A stretch of 34,449 nt of DNA from CADCVT01 sp035940955 (GCA_035940955.1 DASZEJ010000104.1:1-34449); one strand, 5' to 3'; counted from the stretch's first letter, positions 7,893 through 16,026 are shown. Program-made: numbers and translations. The notes: generated by a model not told the origin, from the sequence alone.

Positions 7893-9005
7893 GTGTTGCT
7901 CTATCCCGTCTACGCGCTGCTGTTCGCAGACGCGGGACTCTCGACGGCGGAGATCTCCTCGTTGTTCGCGGTCTGGTCGATCACGAGCTTCACGCTCGAG
8001 ATTCCGTCCGGCGTCTGGTCGGACGGCCGTTCCCGGCGCCTGCTCCTGACGATCGCGCCGCTGCTGGCCGGCACCGGCTTCGCCGTGTGGGTGGTCGCGC
8101 CCTCGTACCCGGCGTTCCTCGCCGGCTTCGTGTTGTGGGGCGTCCAGGGCGCGCTGCAGTCGGGTGCGCTCGAGGCGCTGGTGTACGAGGAGCTCGAGCA
8201 CGCCGGCGCCGCGCACCGCTACGCGCAGGTCATCGGACGCGCGACCGCGGTGGGCACCGTCGCCGCGACAGTCGCCATCGGCGCGGCGGCACCGGTGTTC
8301 GCCGCCGGCGGCTTCGTCGCGGTCGGCGCGGCCAGCGTCCTCGCGTGCGTGGCGGCCGCCGCGGTCGCCGCCGGGTTCCCCGAGCATCGCGTCCCGTCCG
8401 ACGGCGACGTGGCGACGGGCTTTCGCCGCTACCGCGCGATACTCGCCGACGGGGTCGCCGAGGTCCGGTCGGCCCCGTCGGTGCGCGCCGCGCTGCTGCT
8501 CGTGCCCGCCGTCACGGCCGTGTGGGGCACGCTGGACGAGTACGTCCCGCTGCTCGCCGCGGACACCGGCGTGTCCGACGAGACCGTGCCGCTCCTGTTC
8601 CTGCTCGTCTACGTCGGCGTCACGCTCGGCGGCCTGCTCGGCGGCGCGGCGAGCGCGCTCTCGAAGCCCGCGCTCGGCGCGCTGCTCGCGGTCGCCGCCG
8701 TCGCTCTCGCAGCGGGGGCGCTCAGCGGCGCTCCCCTCGGCTTCGTGCTCGTCGCCGCCAGCTTCTGCGTCTTCCAGGCGGTCACGGTGGTGGCCGACGC
8801 CCGGCTGCAGGAGGCGATCACCGGCCGCGCCCGCGCGACCGTGACGTCGCTCGCCGGGTTCGCGACCGAGGTGCTGGTCGTAGCGGTCTTCGCCGCCTAC
8901 GCGGCAGGCTCCGCGGTCGCCGGCCACGCCACGCTCTTCGCTGCCTTCGCCGCGCTCTACCTCGTGGTCGCGGCAGCGCTGATCGCCTCGTCGCGCGACC
9001 GGTAG
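7893..9005 (+). CDS. MFS transporter, uncertain N-terminus
   Basis: At least 370 residues with 10-12 hydrophobic helices. After the first helix comes the loop 2-3 signature of the major facilitator superfamily (PSGVWSDGRSRRLLL), so it is a secondary transporter of the inner membrane; the substrate cannot be told. The conserved-looking sequence extends upstream of the GTG at 7893: the same frame reads LVARLYAYAFLGDFVLLYPVY from about 7851, which is how related transporters begin. That upstream part back to 7812 has no ATG, GTG or TTG, only a CTG at 7881, and an in-frame TGA lies at 7809-7811 just after an ATG (7797). Either a non-standard start is used, the gene carries a nonsense mutation or small indel, or translation starts at 7893 with a shortened first helix. 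No ribosome-binding site is visible before 7893. Confidence 0.75.
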   Translation: MLLYPVYALLFADAGLSTAEISSLFAVWSITSFTLEIPSGVWSDGRSRRLLLTIAPLLAGTGFAVWVVAPSYPAFLAGFVLWGVQGALQSGALEALVYEELEHAGAAHRYAQVIGRATAVGTVAATVAIGAAAPVFAAGGFVAVGAASVLACVAAAAVAAGFPEHRVPSDGDVATGFRRYRAILADGVAEVRSAPSVRAALLLVPAVTAVWGTLDEYVPLLAADTGVSDETVPLLFLLVYVGVTLGGLLGGAASALSKPALGALLAVAAVALAAGALSGAPLGFVLVAASFCVFQAVTVVADARLQEAITGRARATVTSLAGFATEVLVVAVFAAYAAGSAVAGHATLFAAFAALYLVVAAALIASSRDR

Positions 9006-9061
9006 ACGACGATCTCGGCGACGGCATGGGCGCGCGGCGGCGCCGGCGGTGCAGCCCGTGG

Positions 9062-9148
9062 TCAGTCGGGATCGCCGCTCAGGGCGCCGGCGATCGTGGC
9101 GAGGAGCACGGGAAGCAGTCCCGTTGCCATGACGACGCTGGCTGCCAT
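9062..9148 (-). CDS. Possible 28-residue membrane peptide
   Basis: A short frame on the minus strand encodes MAASVVMATGLLPVLL followed by ATIAGALSGDPD: a single hydrophobic helix with an acidic end. A GGGAG lies just before the ATG, closer than usual, with GAGAG slightly further upstream. It sits alone in the 236-bp gap between the MFS gene and the receiver-glycosyltransferase gene. Small single-helix peptides of this kind exist in actinobacteria, but chance cannot be excluded. Confidence 0.25.
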   Translation of the reverse strand: MAASVVMATGLLPVLLATIAGALSGDPD

Positions 9149-9241
9149 GCTCCCAACTCTCGACCGCCGCTGCGTTACCTCTACTGATGCGTCTGCCTCC
9201 TAGACGAACGTTCTGACTCGTTGCCGCTGGTCGTGGAAACG

Positions 9242-11863
9242 ATGCAGGTCGTTCTGGCCGATGACGTCGTCGCGCTGGTGCGCGTGGCCGGAAGCCGCTT
9301 GGACGCAGGATGCGGGCTCCCTGAGCTCGTCATCGCCGACGAGGACGGCGAGCACCGGTTCTGCAGCCTGCCTCGTCCCAAGCCGCTCGACGGCGACGAT
9401 CCAGCGGGTTGGTGGCACGCAGAGTTCGCAGTGCCGCGCGAGCTGCTGCACCGTGCGGTCCGCCCCTTCGTCCTGGTGGCAGGAGACGAGGTCCAGGAGA
9501 TTCCGCGGATCGTTCCGTCGCCTGGCGCCCGCCACCTGCGCGGAGTTCTCGGGCCGCTTCCGGGACGTGCGCCTCCTGACAGTGAGGCGGCGGCCGCCTG
9601 GCCCGCTACTGGCGGGCATGTCCTCATCGTCGATTCCGACGAGCTCATGGTGGCGACCGTGAAGGCGATGCTGGAGCGCCGGGGGTTCGAGGTGACCACC
9701 GCGAGCGACGGCGCTGAGGCCTTCGAGCGTCTCGCGTTGATGATCCCGGACGTCATCGTCAGCGACCTGATGCTGCCGGACGTCGGCGGCGTCTCGCTCA
9801 TAGCCCGTCTGCGCCAGAGTCCGGTGACGCAAGCGATCCCGGTGATCTTCCTCACTCCCGCACAGGCCGGCGGCTGTGCTCCGGAGTTGGATCTGAGTAC
9901 CGAGGACTACGTCCGCAAGCCGTATCGCCCCGAGGAGCTGGTGGCGCGGGTTCGGGCGAAGCTCGACCAGCGGGCTGCGCCCAGGCAGCTGTCGCACCGC
10001 GACCGGCCCACCGGGGTTCTGAGCGCCGAGGCGTTCCGCGAGGAGCTGCGGCGGGAGATTGCACGCGCCCACCGCGGAGGGCAGGCCGGCGTGGTGGCGT
10101 TCATCGAGCTCTACGAGCTCAAGGTCGTACGGAGCCGCCTCGGTCACCGCGCCGTGGACGCCGTCGCGCTGCGCCTGGCGCAGCTCAGTGCGCAGGGTGG
10201 CCACCCGTTGGACGTCGTCGGCCGGATCGACCGGTGGCGATTCGCGATCCTCCTGCCCGAGACCTCGGAGAAGGACGCTGCCAAGCGCCTCGACGATCTC
10301 ACCGGGCGGATCGTTCGCGCCCGCTTCGAAGCGGGACCAGAGACACTGCGATTCACCCCCACCCTCGGCTACACGGCGTTCAGGCCCAGAGACAGCGCCG
10401 CCGAGGTCGAGGGCCGCGCCGAGGCCGCGCTCCGTTACGCCGCCAGCAGCCTGGAGGTGCGCGCCGCGCGCTTCGACCCGTCGATGCGCACGCACGCGAG
10501 CGTCGCCGAGCCGGGGCGTGGGCGGTCGTGGCGTGAGCGCCTGGCCACGCCCGCACAGATCTTCAGTACACAGGCCCTCGGTCTCGTGCTGCCGTTCTGT
10601 GTCTATTGGGGGCTCGACACGGTCGGTCTCGACGTCACGTGGCCGATGTACGTCCTCGTCGTGGCGTCACTGCTCGTGACCTCCCTGACGATCTGGATCG
10701 AGGGGTTCCTGGCGCTCCGGCGCCCGGCGCCACCCGACGAGCCCGGCGCGCCGGCTCCGCCGGCCAGCGCCAACAACGCCGCCTACCTGCCGAACGAGGC
10801 GGCGACCGTCATCGAGACCGTCGAGGCGTTTCTGGCGATCGACTACGAGCCGGGCCTGCAGGTGATCCTCGCCTACAACCACGATCTGCCGGCCGAGATG
10901 CCGATCGAGGTCGAGTTGCGAGAGATCGCGTCGCGCGACAGCCGTTTCGTCCCTCTCCGCGTCCTGGGCTCCACCTCGAAGGCGCAGAACGTCAACGCTG
11001 CCCTCTCGAGCGCGACGGGAGCGTTCGTCGGTGTCTTCGATGCTGACCACCAGCCGGAGCGAGCGGCATACCACCGCGCGTGGCGCTGGCTGTCGAACGG
11101 CTACGACGTCGTCCAGGGACACTGCGTCGTGCGCAACGGCGATGCGTCATGGGTGACGCGGACCGTCGCCGTCGAGTTCGAAGCGATCTACGCGGTGAGC
11201 CACCCCGGCCGCGCGCGCTTTCACCACTTCGGGATATTCGGAGGGTCGAACGGATATTGGCGTACCGACTTGTTGCGCGAGACCCGCATGCGCGGCTCGA
11301 TGCTCACCGAGGACATCGACGCCTCCCTGCGCGTCATCGAGGAGGGGCGCCAGATCGCTTCGGACCCCGACCTCCTCAGCCGCGAGCTCGCGCCGGCCAC
11401 CCTGCGCGCCCTGTGGAACCAGCGGATGCGGTGGGCGCAGGGCTGGTTTCAGGTTTCGAGGCTCCATCTCTGGGCCGGCCTTCGCTCGAAGAGGTTGTCG
11501 GGCCGGCAGAAGTTCGGCGTGTTCTACCTGCTCGGATGGAGCCAGATCTACCCCTGGCTCTCCCTGCAGATGTTTCCCATCGTCGCGTACTGGATCTCCA
11601 AGTTCGGCGGCGCCCAGCAGCTGAACTGGCTCGTTCCGCTCTTTGTGGCGACCACCGTCCTGACGCTGGGCACCGGCCCGACGCAGACGTACTTCTCGTA
11701 CCGTCTGTCAGCGCCCGAGATCCGCCGCCACGGCAAGTGGTACGTGTGGTACCTCATGGTCGCAAGCGTCTTCTACACAGAGTTCAAGAACGTCATCACG
11801 CGTGTCGCGCAGGTGAAGGAAGTGGCCGGCGAGCGTCTGTGGAAGGTGACTCCGCGGTCGTGA
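9242..11863 (+). CDS. Receiver / degenerate GGDEF / family 2 glycosyltransferase fusion
   Basis: Residue numbers count from an alternative TTG start at 9221, giving 880 residues; the ATG at 9242 is residue 8 and is preferred because no RBS precedes the TTG. Residues 1-130 are unassigned. Residues 132-250 form a complete response-regulator receiver: acidic D138 and D140, phospho-acceptor D182 in VSDLMLPD, T212 and K233 (VRKPY). Residues about 262-415 have the fold pattern of a GGDEF domain but read DRWRF where GGDEF should stand, so it cannot make cyclic-di-GMP. Two membrane helices (about 450-500) lead to a processive GT2 domain with D607xD609 (FDADHQ), TED (696-698) and QRMRW (734-738), followed by four to five membrane helices. 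It resembles cellulose/hyaluronan synthase-type enzymes that make and extrude a polysaccharide. Phosphorylation of the receiver may gate polymer synthesis directly (inference); no kinase is adjacent. Confidence 0.88.
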   Translation: MQVVLADDVVALVRVAGSRLDAGCGLPELVIADEDGEHRFCSLPRPKPLDGDDPAGWWHAEFAVPRELLHRAVRPFVLVAGDEVQEIPRIVPSPGARHLRGVLGPLPGRAPPDSEAAAAWPATGGHVLIVDSDELMVATVKAMLERRGFEVTTASDGAEAFERLALMIPDVIVSDLMLPDVGGVSLIARLRQSPVTQAIPVIFLTPAQAGGCAPELDLSTEDYVRKPYRPEELVARVRAKLDQRAAPRQLSHRDRPTGVLSAEAFREELRREIARAHRGGQAGVVAFIELYELKVVRSRLGHRAVDAVALRLAQLSAQGGHPLDVVGRIDRWRFAILLPETSEKDAAKRLDDLTGRIVRARFEAGPETLRFTPTLGYTAFRPRDSAAEVEGRAEAALRYAASSLEVRAARFDPSMRTHASVAEPGRGRSWRERLATPAQIFSTQALGLVLPFCVYWGLDTVGLDVTWPMYVLVVASLLVTSLTIWIEGFLALRRPAPPDEPGAPAPPASANNAAYLPNEAATVIETVEAFLAIDYEPGLQVILAYNHDLPAEMPIEVELREIASRDSRFVPLRVLGSTSKAQNVNAALSSATGAFVGVFDADHQPERAAYHRAWRWLSNGYDVVQGHCVVRNGDASWVTRTVAVEFEAIYAVSHPGRARFHHFGIFGGSNGYWRTDLLRETRMRGSMLTEDIDASLRVIEEGRQIASDPDLLSRELAPATLRALWNQRMRWAQGWFQVSRLHLWAGLRSKRLSGRQKFGVFYLLGWSQIYPWLSLQMFPIVAYWISKFGGAQQLNWLVPLFVATTVLTLGTGPTQTYFSYRLSAPEIRRHGKWYVWYLMVASVFYTEFKNVITRVAQVKEVAGERLWKVTPRS

Positions 11864-11878
11864 GACGGCGGTCGGCGG

Positions 11879-12718
11879 TCAGCCCGACCGGAAGCGTCTC
11901 GGGTTGCCGCGCGCCTCGATCAGCGCGTCGTCGGCGCGGCGTACGAGGTCGTCGAGGGTGTCGTCCGTCCGCATCTCGGCCAGCCCGACGCTCAGCGAGC
12001 CGGGATGGTCGCGGCTGTCGAGCATGGCGCCGATCTCGTCGAAGCGGAGCTGCACCGCGGCCAGTTCGACGCCGGCCACCGAGCACACGAACTCGTCGCC
12101 TCCGTAGCGCACGATGGGCTCGTAGCTGCGGAGCTTGGACCGCATGGCGTCGACGATGGCCCTGAGCCGGGCGTCGCCCGCCGCGTGCCCGTCGCGGTCG
12201 TTCGTCGCCTTGAGCCCGTCGACGTCGACGAACGCCACGATCAGGCCGCGGCCGCTCCGCCGCGCTCGGCTGATCTCGTGCCGGAGCGCGACCTCCCCGG
12301 CGCTTCGCCGGTACGCGCCGGTGAGGTCGTCGGTGTGGGCGCGCATGAGCTCGGCGCGCGAATGTCGACGATCCATGGCAGCGTGGTCGCGATCCATCGC
12401 CGCGTGCTGCCGGTCGCTGGCGGCGTGAGCCCGGTCGCTCGCCGCGTGAGCCCGGGCGGCCTCGGCCGGCTTCCGATTGCGCGCCGCCCGGCTGATCGCC
12501 GCGACGCGGGGCGGGCCGCCTGGGTCCTTGACGAGCTCGCGCTCCTCGGCCGCCCGGTCGCGAGCCGTCGCGGCACGATCGCGCGCGTCGGAGACGATCT
12601 CGCGATCCGCCGCCGCGTCGTCACGGTCGGTGGCGAGGACGTCGGCGAGGGCGGTTGCCTGTTCGGCCCGGGAGCTCGCCCGATCCGCCTCGCAAGCGGC
12701 CTGCTCGCTCGGAACCAT
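11879..12718 (-). CDS. GGDEF-domain diguanylate cyclase with coiled-coil N-terminus
   Basis: A 279-residue protein. Residues 10-120 are built from repeats of the type DRxxAAxDR (for example SDRAHAASDRQHAAMDRDHAAMDRRH), a charged coiled coil likely to mediate dimerisation. Residues 126-278 are a GGDEF domain with DDLTGAYRR, FVDVDGLKATND and an intact YGGDEF (205-210), so it should condense two GTP to cyclic-di-GMP. The RxxD inhibitory site expected just before the motif is absent. There are no sensor domains or membrane helices. The frame remains open to 13333, but that part is out of character; the ATG at 12716-12718 is a reasonable start although no ribosome-binding site is obvious, and a GTG seven codons upstream is possible. 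It is convergent with the glycosyltransferase fusion (15 bp apart). Cyclic-di-GMP made here could bear on that polysaccharide enzyme (inference). Confidence 0.85.
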   Translation of the reverse strand: MVPSEQAACEADRASSRAEQATALADVLATDRDDAAADREIVSDARDRAATARDRAAEERELVKDPGGPPRVAAISRAARNRKPAEAARAHAASDRAHAASDRQHAAMDRDHAAMDRRHSRAELMRAHTDDLTGAYRRSAGEVALRHEISRARRSGRGLIVAFVDVDGLKATNDRDGHAAGDARLRAIVDAMRSKLRSYEPIVRYGGDEFVCSVAGVELAAVQLRFDEIGAMLDSRDHPGSLSVGLAEMRTDDTLDDLVRRADDALIEARGNPRRFRSG

Positions 12719-12952
12719 CGGGGGGACGTCGGGCACTGGGGAAATCGCCGGCCTCTCGGACAGGGGCTGTCGCGGGGAAGGCGGCAGGAACTCCCTTCTC
12801 CTATCGACAGCATCGGCCCCGCACCTGAGCCGCGGGAACCGGCTGGCCTCATCCGGCGAGCCGAGCGGTATGCTCAGACGGCCGTACCGCACGGGGTTCT
12901 TCTCCCTTCTTCTTCGCGCGTGCAACCCAGAGGGGCAGCGAGGAGGAGCGCC

Positions 12953-13594
12953 ATGACCGTCGGATACGTCGCGCGAAGTGCTGGCGCGCACCACGGTGCT
13001 CAGGGTCGGCTGGTCGATCGGCTCGCGTCCACGCGCGAGCGGGCGTGCGCCCAGGGATGGGCGCCGAGAGCCGGGCCGCTGGCGAAGGTCGGGAGCGCAG
13101 GACCGCTCGCCGTCGAGCAGCACCCCGGCGGCGTCGTGGAGCTGGTCCACCCGCCCTCTCGCGAGGGATCGACCGTGCGTGCCGCGTCCTGGGTCGCACT
13201 GGCGCTTCCGGCCTGCGTCGGCCCCCTGCGCGCACGGTTGGCCGCGTTCGCCGAGGCGCACGTCGAGTGTGCGGCGCTCATCGCCGATCTGGAGCTCGCG
13301 GCATCGGAGGCGATCACCAACGTCGTCATGCACGCCTACCGCGACCGCGCTCGGCCGGGGACGGTGACCGCGCGGATCGGCATCGACACTGCCGCCGGTC
13401 GTGTCGAGGTGGTCGTGACCGACGGCGGCGTCGGCATGTCACCGCGGCCCGACTCGCCGGGAGCGGGCCTCGGCCTGTCGATCATGACTGCGACTTGCGA
13501 CCAGGTGACGGTCCGCCACGGGTCCACCGGCGGCGGGACGGAAGTCGGCATGACCTTCGCCCTGCGCCGCGGAGCGCGGGAGCGCGCGGCATGA
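12953..13594 (+). CDS. RsbW-like anti-sigma / regulatory ATPase (HATPase_c)
   Basis: A 213-residue protein. Residues 80-208 form a GHKL ATPase of the anti-sigma-factor type: N box E119..N123 (LAASEAITNVVMHAY), G1 box D157GG (VVTDGGVGM), and G2 box GAGLGLSIM (170-178). There is no histidine-kinase dimerisation domain, as in RsbW/SpoIIAB relatives that bind a sigma factor or phosphorylate an antagonist protein on serine. The first 75 residues are Ala/Gly/Arg-rich and unrecognised. The ATG at 12953 is preceded by AGGAGGAG (12941-12948) at good spacing; a GTG at 13175, preceded by GAGGG, would give a classical RsbW-size protein. No sigma factor or STAS antagonist is adjacent. The 234-bp divergent region to the GGDEF gene shows no other feature. 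Confidence 0.8.
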   Translation: MTVGYVARSAGAHHGAQGRLVDRLASTRERACAQGWAPRAGPLAKVGSAGPLAVEQHPGGVVELVHPPSREGSTVRAASWVALALPACVGPLRARLAAFAEAHVECAALIADLELAASEAITNVVMHAYRDRARPGTVTARIGIDTAAGRVEVVVTDGGVGMSPRPDSPGAGLGLSIMTATCDQVTVRHGSTGGGTEVGMTFALRRGARERAA

Positions 13595-13752
13595 GCGGGC
13601 TGAGCCGGCCGGGCGTCGGCGCTCGCCGAGGTCCGAAGGGCGGTTCGCCGGTGCACCGCTCTCTTCGCGCGCCGTGGAAGAGAGAACCGGGTTCTCGCTG
13701 TGTTCGAACTACACTCGACAGAAGGCGTCTCCCATCGGAAGGGGGTCATCGC

Positions 13753-13965
13753 ATGGCCCACGCCTGCTGTCCCGACTGTCGGCTCCGCGTCATCGCCGCG
13801 TCGCCGACCGACGCCCCCTCGTGTCCCGCTTGCGGTCAGCCGATGGTGAGAACCGCCGCAGCTGAGAGCATCGGGTGTCGGTTGGTGGATACGCAGCCGC
13901 TGCCGTTGTCGGCCGCGGTCGCCGCGGCAGCGGCGCTTCCCGTGCCGTCGGACCCTCGGCTGTGA
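13753..13965 (+). CDS. Small Zn-ribbon protein
   Basis: A 70-residue protein with two CxxC knuckles, CPDC (residues 6-9) and CPAC (24-27), spaced as in a small zinc ribbon, followed by a segment ending in an Ala-rich, Pro-containing tail. GGAAGGGGG just upstream of the ATG is a strong ribosome-binding site. I recall similar short proteins from Solirubrobacterales but know of no function. Its stop codon overlaps the GTG start of the next gene (GTGA at 13962-13965), so the two are probably translated together. The 158 bp upstream (13595-13752) contain nothing else that I recognise. Confidence 0.7.
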   Translation: MAHACCPDCRLRVIAASPTDAPSCPACGQPMVRTAAAESIGCRLVDTQPLPLSAAVAAAAALPVPSDPRL

Positions 13966-14327
13966 GCGACCTCCACGTCCGCGTCCTCCGACGCGTCGTC
14001 CGCCAGGCGCGCGAGCGCCTGTCGACCCATCGAGCGGCTGCGGCCGCACCGGCCACCGAGCGGGAGGCCGAGGCCGACCGACGTCTCGAGCAGGCGGCGA
14101 CCGCCGCTGAAGCCCGCCTCGCGCAGAGCATGGAGCGCAGGCGCCGCCCCGCGCCCGAGGACCGTTCGGTCGCCGAGCTCGACGCGCTTGCGACCCACGC
14201 CCGACAGCGCCTGGCGTTCTACCGCCGGAGGATCTACCTCGGCCGTGGCCAAGCCACCGAGCTCGCGAAGCTGGAGCGCAGCTCGGCGCGCGCGCGCGAG
14301 CGCGCTCAGCGTGCGCGGCGAGGCTGA
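13962..14327 (+). CDS. Charged helical (coiled-coil) protein of unknown function
   Basis: A 121-residue protein rich in Arg, Ala and Glu (for example RVVRQARERLS, REAEADRRLEQAA), predicted to be almost entirely alpha-helical, with a central PAPEDRSVAELDAL and a very basic end. No family recognised. The GTG at 13962 overlaps the stop of the Zn-ribbon gene by four bases, the usual form of translational coupling; the longer upstream frame from 13875 merely overlaps that gene. The strong Arg bias makes it worth checking that the reading frame is real, but coupling and G/C-ending codons support it. Confidence 0.55.
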   Translation: MSDLHVRVLRRVVRQARERLSTHRAAAAAPATEREAEADRRLEQAATAAEARLAQSMERRRRPAPEDRSVAELDALATHARQRLAFYRRRIYLGRGQATELAKLERSSARARERAQRARRG

Positions 14328-14477
14328 CGCGCGAGCCGCGAATCGCCGACGCACGGTTGTTGACTGTTCCTGGTTGAACGGCGAGTCCGGCGAGCGCCGA
14401 AGACCAATTGCGCGCCCTCCACCGGCCCAGCGACCGACCTTGCGCACAGATCCTCGCGAGCCGGAACTCCTGATGGG

Positions 14478-14506
14478 GGGGTTGCCGCTACAACGGTTTT
14501 CGAGAC
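14478..14506. repeat. 29-bp direct repeat, copy A (tRNA-Ser-derived core)
   Basis: The sequence from GGGGTTGCCGC to TTTTCGAGAC is identical to 27363-27391 and lies in the same orientation. On the minus strand it corresponds to the variable arm and anticodon loop (CTCGAAA) of a tRNA-Ser. This copy has no recognisable T arm or acceptor stem. The following 45 bp can be aligned without gaps to the bases after copy B at roughly 60 percent identity by eye, including TCGGAGA at 14537-14546. It sits in the 409-bp gene-free stretch 14328-14736, in which I otherwise see only the promoter-like element before the next gene. Confidence 0.75.
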
Positions 14507-14701
14507 GAGCACGCGCGTCGCCGCACGGCCTGCTGTCATCGGAGATCACGGGGCCTTCCGGCAGAGCGAGGGCACTGTCAGGGCAGTCAGCCCGAATCTG
14601 CGGGGGCGACTCCGCCGTCAGTCTGCGGTCCGGGCGGAAGGTCGGCCGACATGACCTCGCAGCGGGAACGCCGCTTCTCGGTACCGGAGGCGCTCAAGTA
14701 T

Positions 14702-14730
14702 TTGACAGTGGCTGCGCGACGGATCACGAT
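14702..14730 (+). promoter_or_regulatory. Possible promoter giving a leaderless transcript
   Basis: A consensus TTGACA (14702-14707) is followed after 17 bp by CACGAT (14725-14730), a weak -10. A transcript from it would begin about seven bases later, exactly at the GTG at 14737 proposed as the next start codon. No ribosome-binding site precedes that GTG, which fits leaderless translation, common in actinobacteria. Confidence 0.35.
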
Positions 14731-14736
14731 CGAAGC

Positions 14737-15342
14737 GTGCGGCCCGCGCTCTGGCTGCTTCCCGCAATCGCCGCCGTCGCAGCGGGCGCGGCGGCCGCGG
14801 GAACCGGCGGCGACGGCGGAGGCGACGACGGTGCCGGCCGCGGCCAGCCCCGCCCGACTCCGAAGCCGTCGGTGGTCGGGTGCGATCAGCGATCCGAGCC
14901 CAGCCCGCGCCGGTTCGATCGGCGGCGCGACGTCGTGCGCGGCCCATTCGCGCTCATCTCGATCCGCGGCGTCGAGCGGCGGCCCGCCAGCTCGTTCGAG
15001 CCCGAGGACGGCCGGCTCGCGGGCACGAAGTTCCCGGCCGCCCTGCGCGCCGGCCACTCCGCCGTCGTGCGGATCGCGGAGCCGGATCAGGCGCACGCCG
15101 CGCTCCTCGTGCGGGCGGCCACGCGGGAGGCGCGGTCGCTCCGAGAGGGCGACGTGGCAGTGCGGTACGTCCCGTGCCGGCCGGACACGCCGCGGTTCGG
15201 CGGTCGCGGCTCGGTCGGGCCGACCACGGGCTGGGCGGGGGCGCTCATCGTCACCGGTCCGCGCTGCGTCACGCTCGAGCTCACGGTCGACGGGCGCCGC
15301 CGGCGCGACGTCCGGCTGCGGCTCGGCGCGCGCTGCCGCTGA
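14737..15342 (+). CDS. Secreted or membrane-anchored protein of unknown function
   Basis: A 201-residue protein starting at GTG. The first 25 residues (VRPALWLLPAIAAVAAGAAAAG) are a signal peptide or anchor, followed by a Gly/Asp/Pro-rich linker. The folded part begins VVGCDQRSEPSP and runs through DVVRGPFALISIRG, GTKFPAALRAG, VRIAEPD, VAVRYVPCRPD and TGWAGALIVTGPRCVTLEL, ending in a short LGARCR. The alternation suggests a small beta-sandwich domain exposed outside the cell, with four cysteines. I remember similar proteins from Conexibacter/Solirubrobacter without assigned function. The open frame extends back to 14188, but the upstream part covers the tRNA-derived repeat and is not protein-like. 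It lies just upstream of the Mau-like cluster, with an 87-bp gap, and need not belong to it. Confidence 0.65.
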   Translation: MRPALWLLPAIAAVAAGAAAAGTGGDGGGDDGAGRGQPRPTPKPSVVGCDQRSEPSPRRFDRRRDVVRGPFALISIRGVERRPASSFEPEDGRLAGTKFPAALRAGHSAVVRIAEPDQAHAALLVRAATREARSLREGDVAVRYVPCRPDTPRFGGRGSVGPTTGWAGALIVTGPRCVTLELTVDGRRRRDVRLRLGARCR

Positions 15343-15429
15343 CGGGACGCTGTCTTTTGACGAGAGCCCAGTGGCCGCATATGGTCTACAGCGCGCAGTG
15401 TTTGCTGATTACCACCATGGGAGGGATCG

Positions 15430-16023
15430 ATGAAGCGCCATACGGAGGAGGCCTCCGGTGGCCCGCGGCTCCGCCGGCGCGAGATGCTCTCGGCGACGGG
15501 TGGTGCGGTCGCCGCTGCGGCGGTCGCCGGCTCGCCGGCGAGCGCCGGGACGCCGGGCGAGGAGGGCACGTGGCTCCCGGGGTTCGTCGTCTCAGTCGAA
15601 GGCCCGCGGACGGTGATCGTGGCGACCCCGGATCGCGAGCGGCCGGTCGCGGTGGATCTCGTACCGGGCGCGCAGGCCCGCCGCAAGGGCGCGGTGCCGC
15701 TTTCGGCATTCCAGCCGGGCGAGGAGGTCGTCGCGCGCGGGGAGTGGGCTGGGGACCGCTTCGCCGCGATCGAGTTCGAGACTCTGTACCGCCTGGTCGA
15801 CGCGACGGTGGCCAGCCGTGAGGGCGATGTCGTCCACACGGGCCGGGGCACCGTCCGCCTTTCGGACGAGACGGAGCCGCGCACCGGCGCAGCCGCGGGC
15901 CGCTCCGTGGAGGGCCGCCCGCTCGGCGAGCTCCAGCGGGGCGACCGCTTCCTTGCGCTCGGACGCCGCAACCGCCGGACCGACGAGCTCACGGCCGTGC
16001 TGATCGGCGAGGTCACGTCCTAG
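15430..16023 (+). CDS. Tat-signal exported protein, first gene of the Mau-like cluster
   Basis: A 197-residue protein with a twin-arginine signal (LRRREMLSATGG, residues 14-25, then an Ala/Val core ending SPASAG near 40). The mature part has a repeated small-barrel pattern (GFVVSVEGPRTVIVATPD, LSAFQPGEEVVARGEW, LGELQRGDRFLALGRR), each with a turn like that of DUF5666/OB-type modules; the repeats suggest two similar domains. There are no cysteines in the mature part. Its ATG follows GGGAGGG at good spacing. Its stop is three bases before the MauE-like gene, and the following four genes overlap or nearly touch, so I take it as part of that operon. A role as a partner or chaperone of the exported Cys-rich protein is inference only. 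Confidence 0.7.
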   Translation: MKRHTEEASGGPRLRRREMLSATGGAVAAAAVAGSPASAGTPGEEGTWLPGFVVSVEGPRTVIVATPDRERPVAVDLVPGAQARRKGAVPLSAFQPGEEVVARGEWAGDRFAAIEFETLYRLVDATVASREGDVVHTGRGTVRLSDETEPRTGAAAGRSVEGRPLGELQRGDRFLALGRRNRRTDELTAVLIGEVTS

Positions 16024-16026
16024 TCG

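Noticed and set aside
7120..8049. Plus-strand frame over the small exported protein and the MFS start
   Set aside because: Overlaps two better genes in other frames and shows no domain.
10242..10480. An active diguanylate cyclase in the glycosyltransferase fusion
   Set aside because: The signature reads DRWRF in place of GGDEF, so catalysis is not possible.
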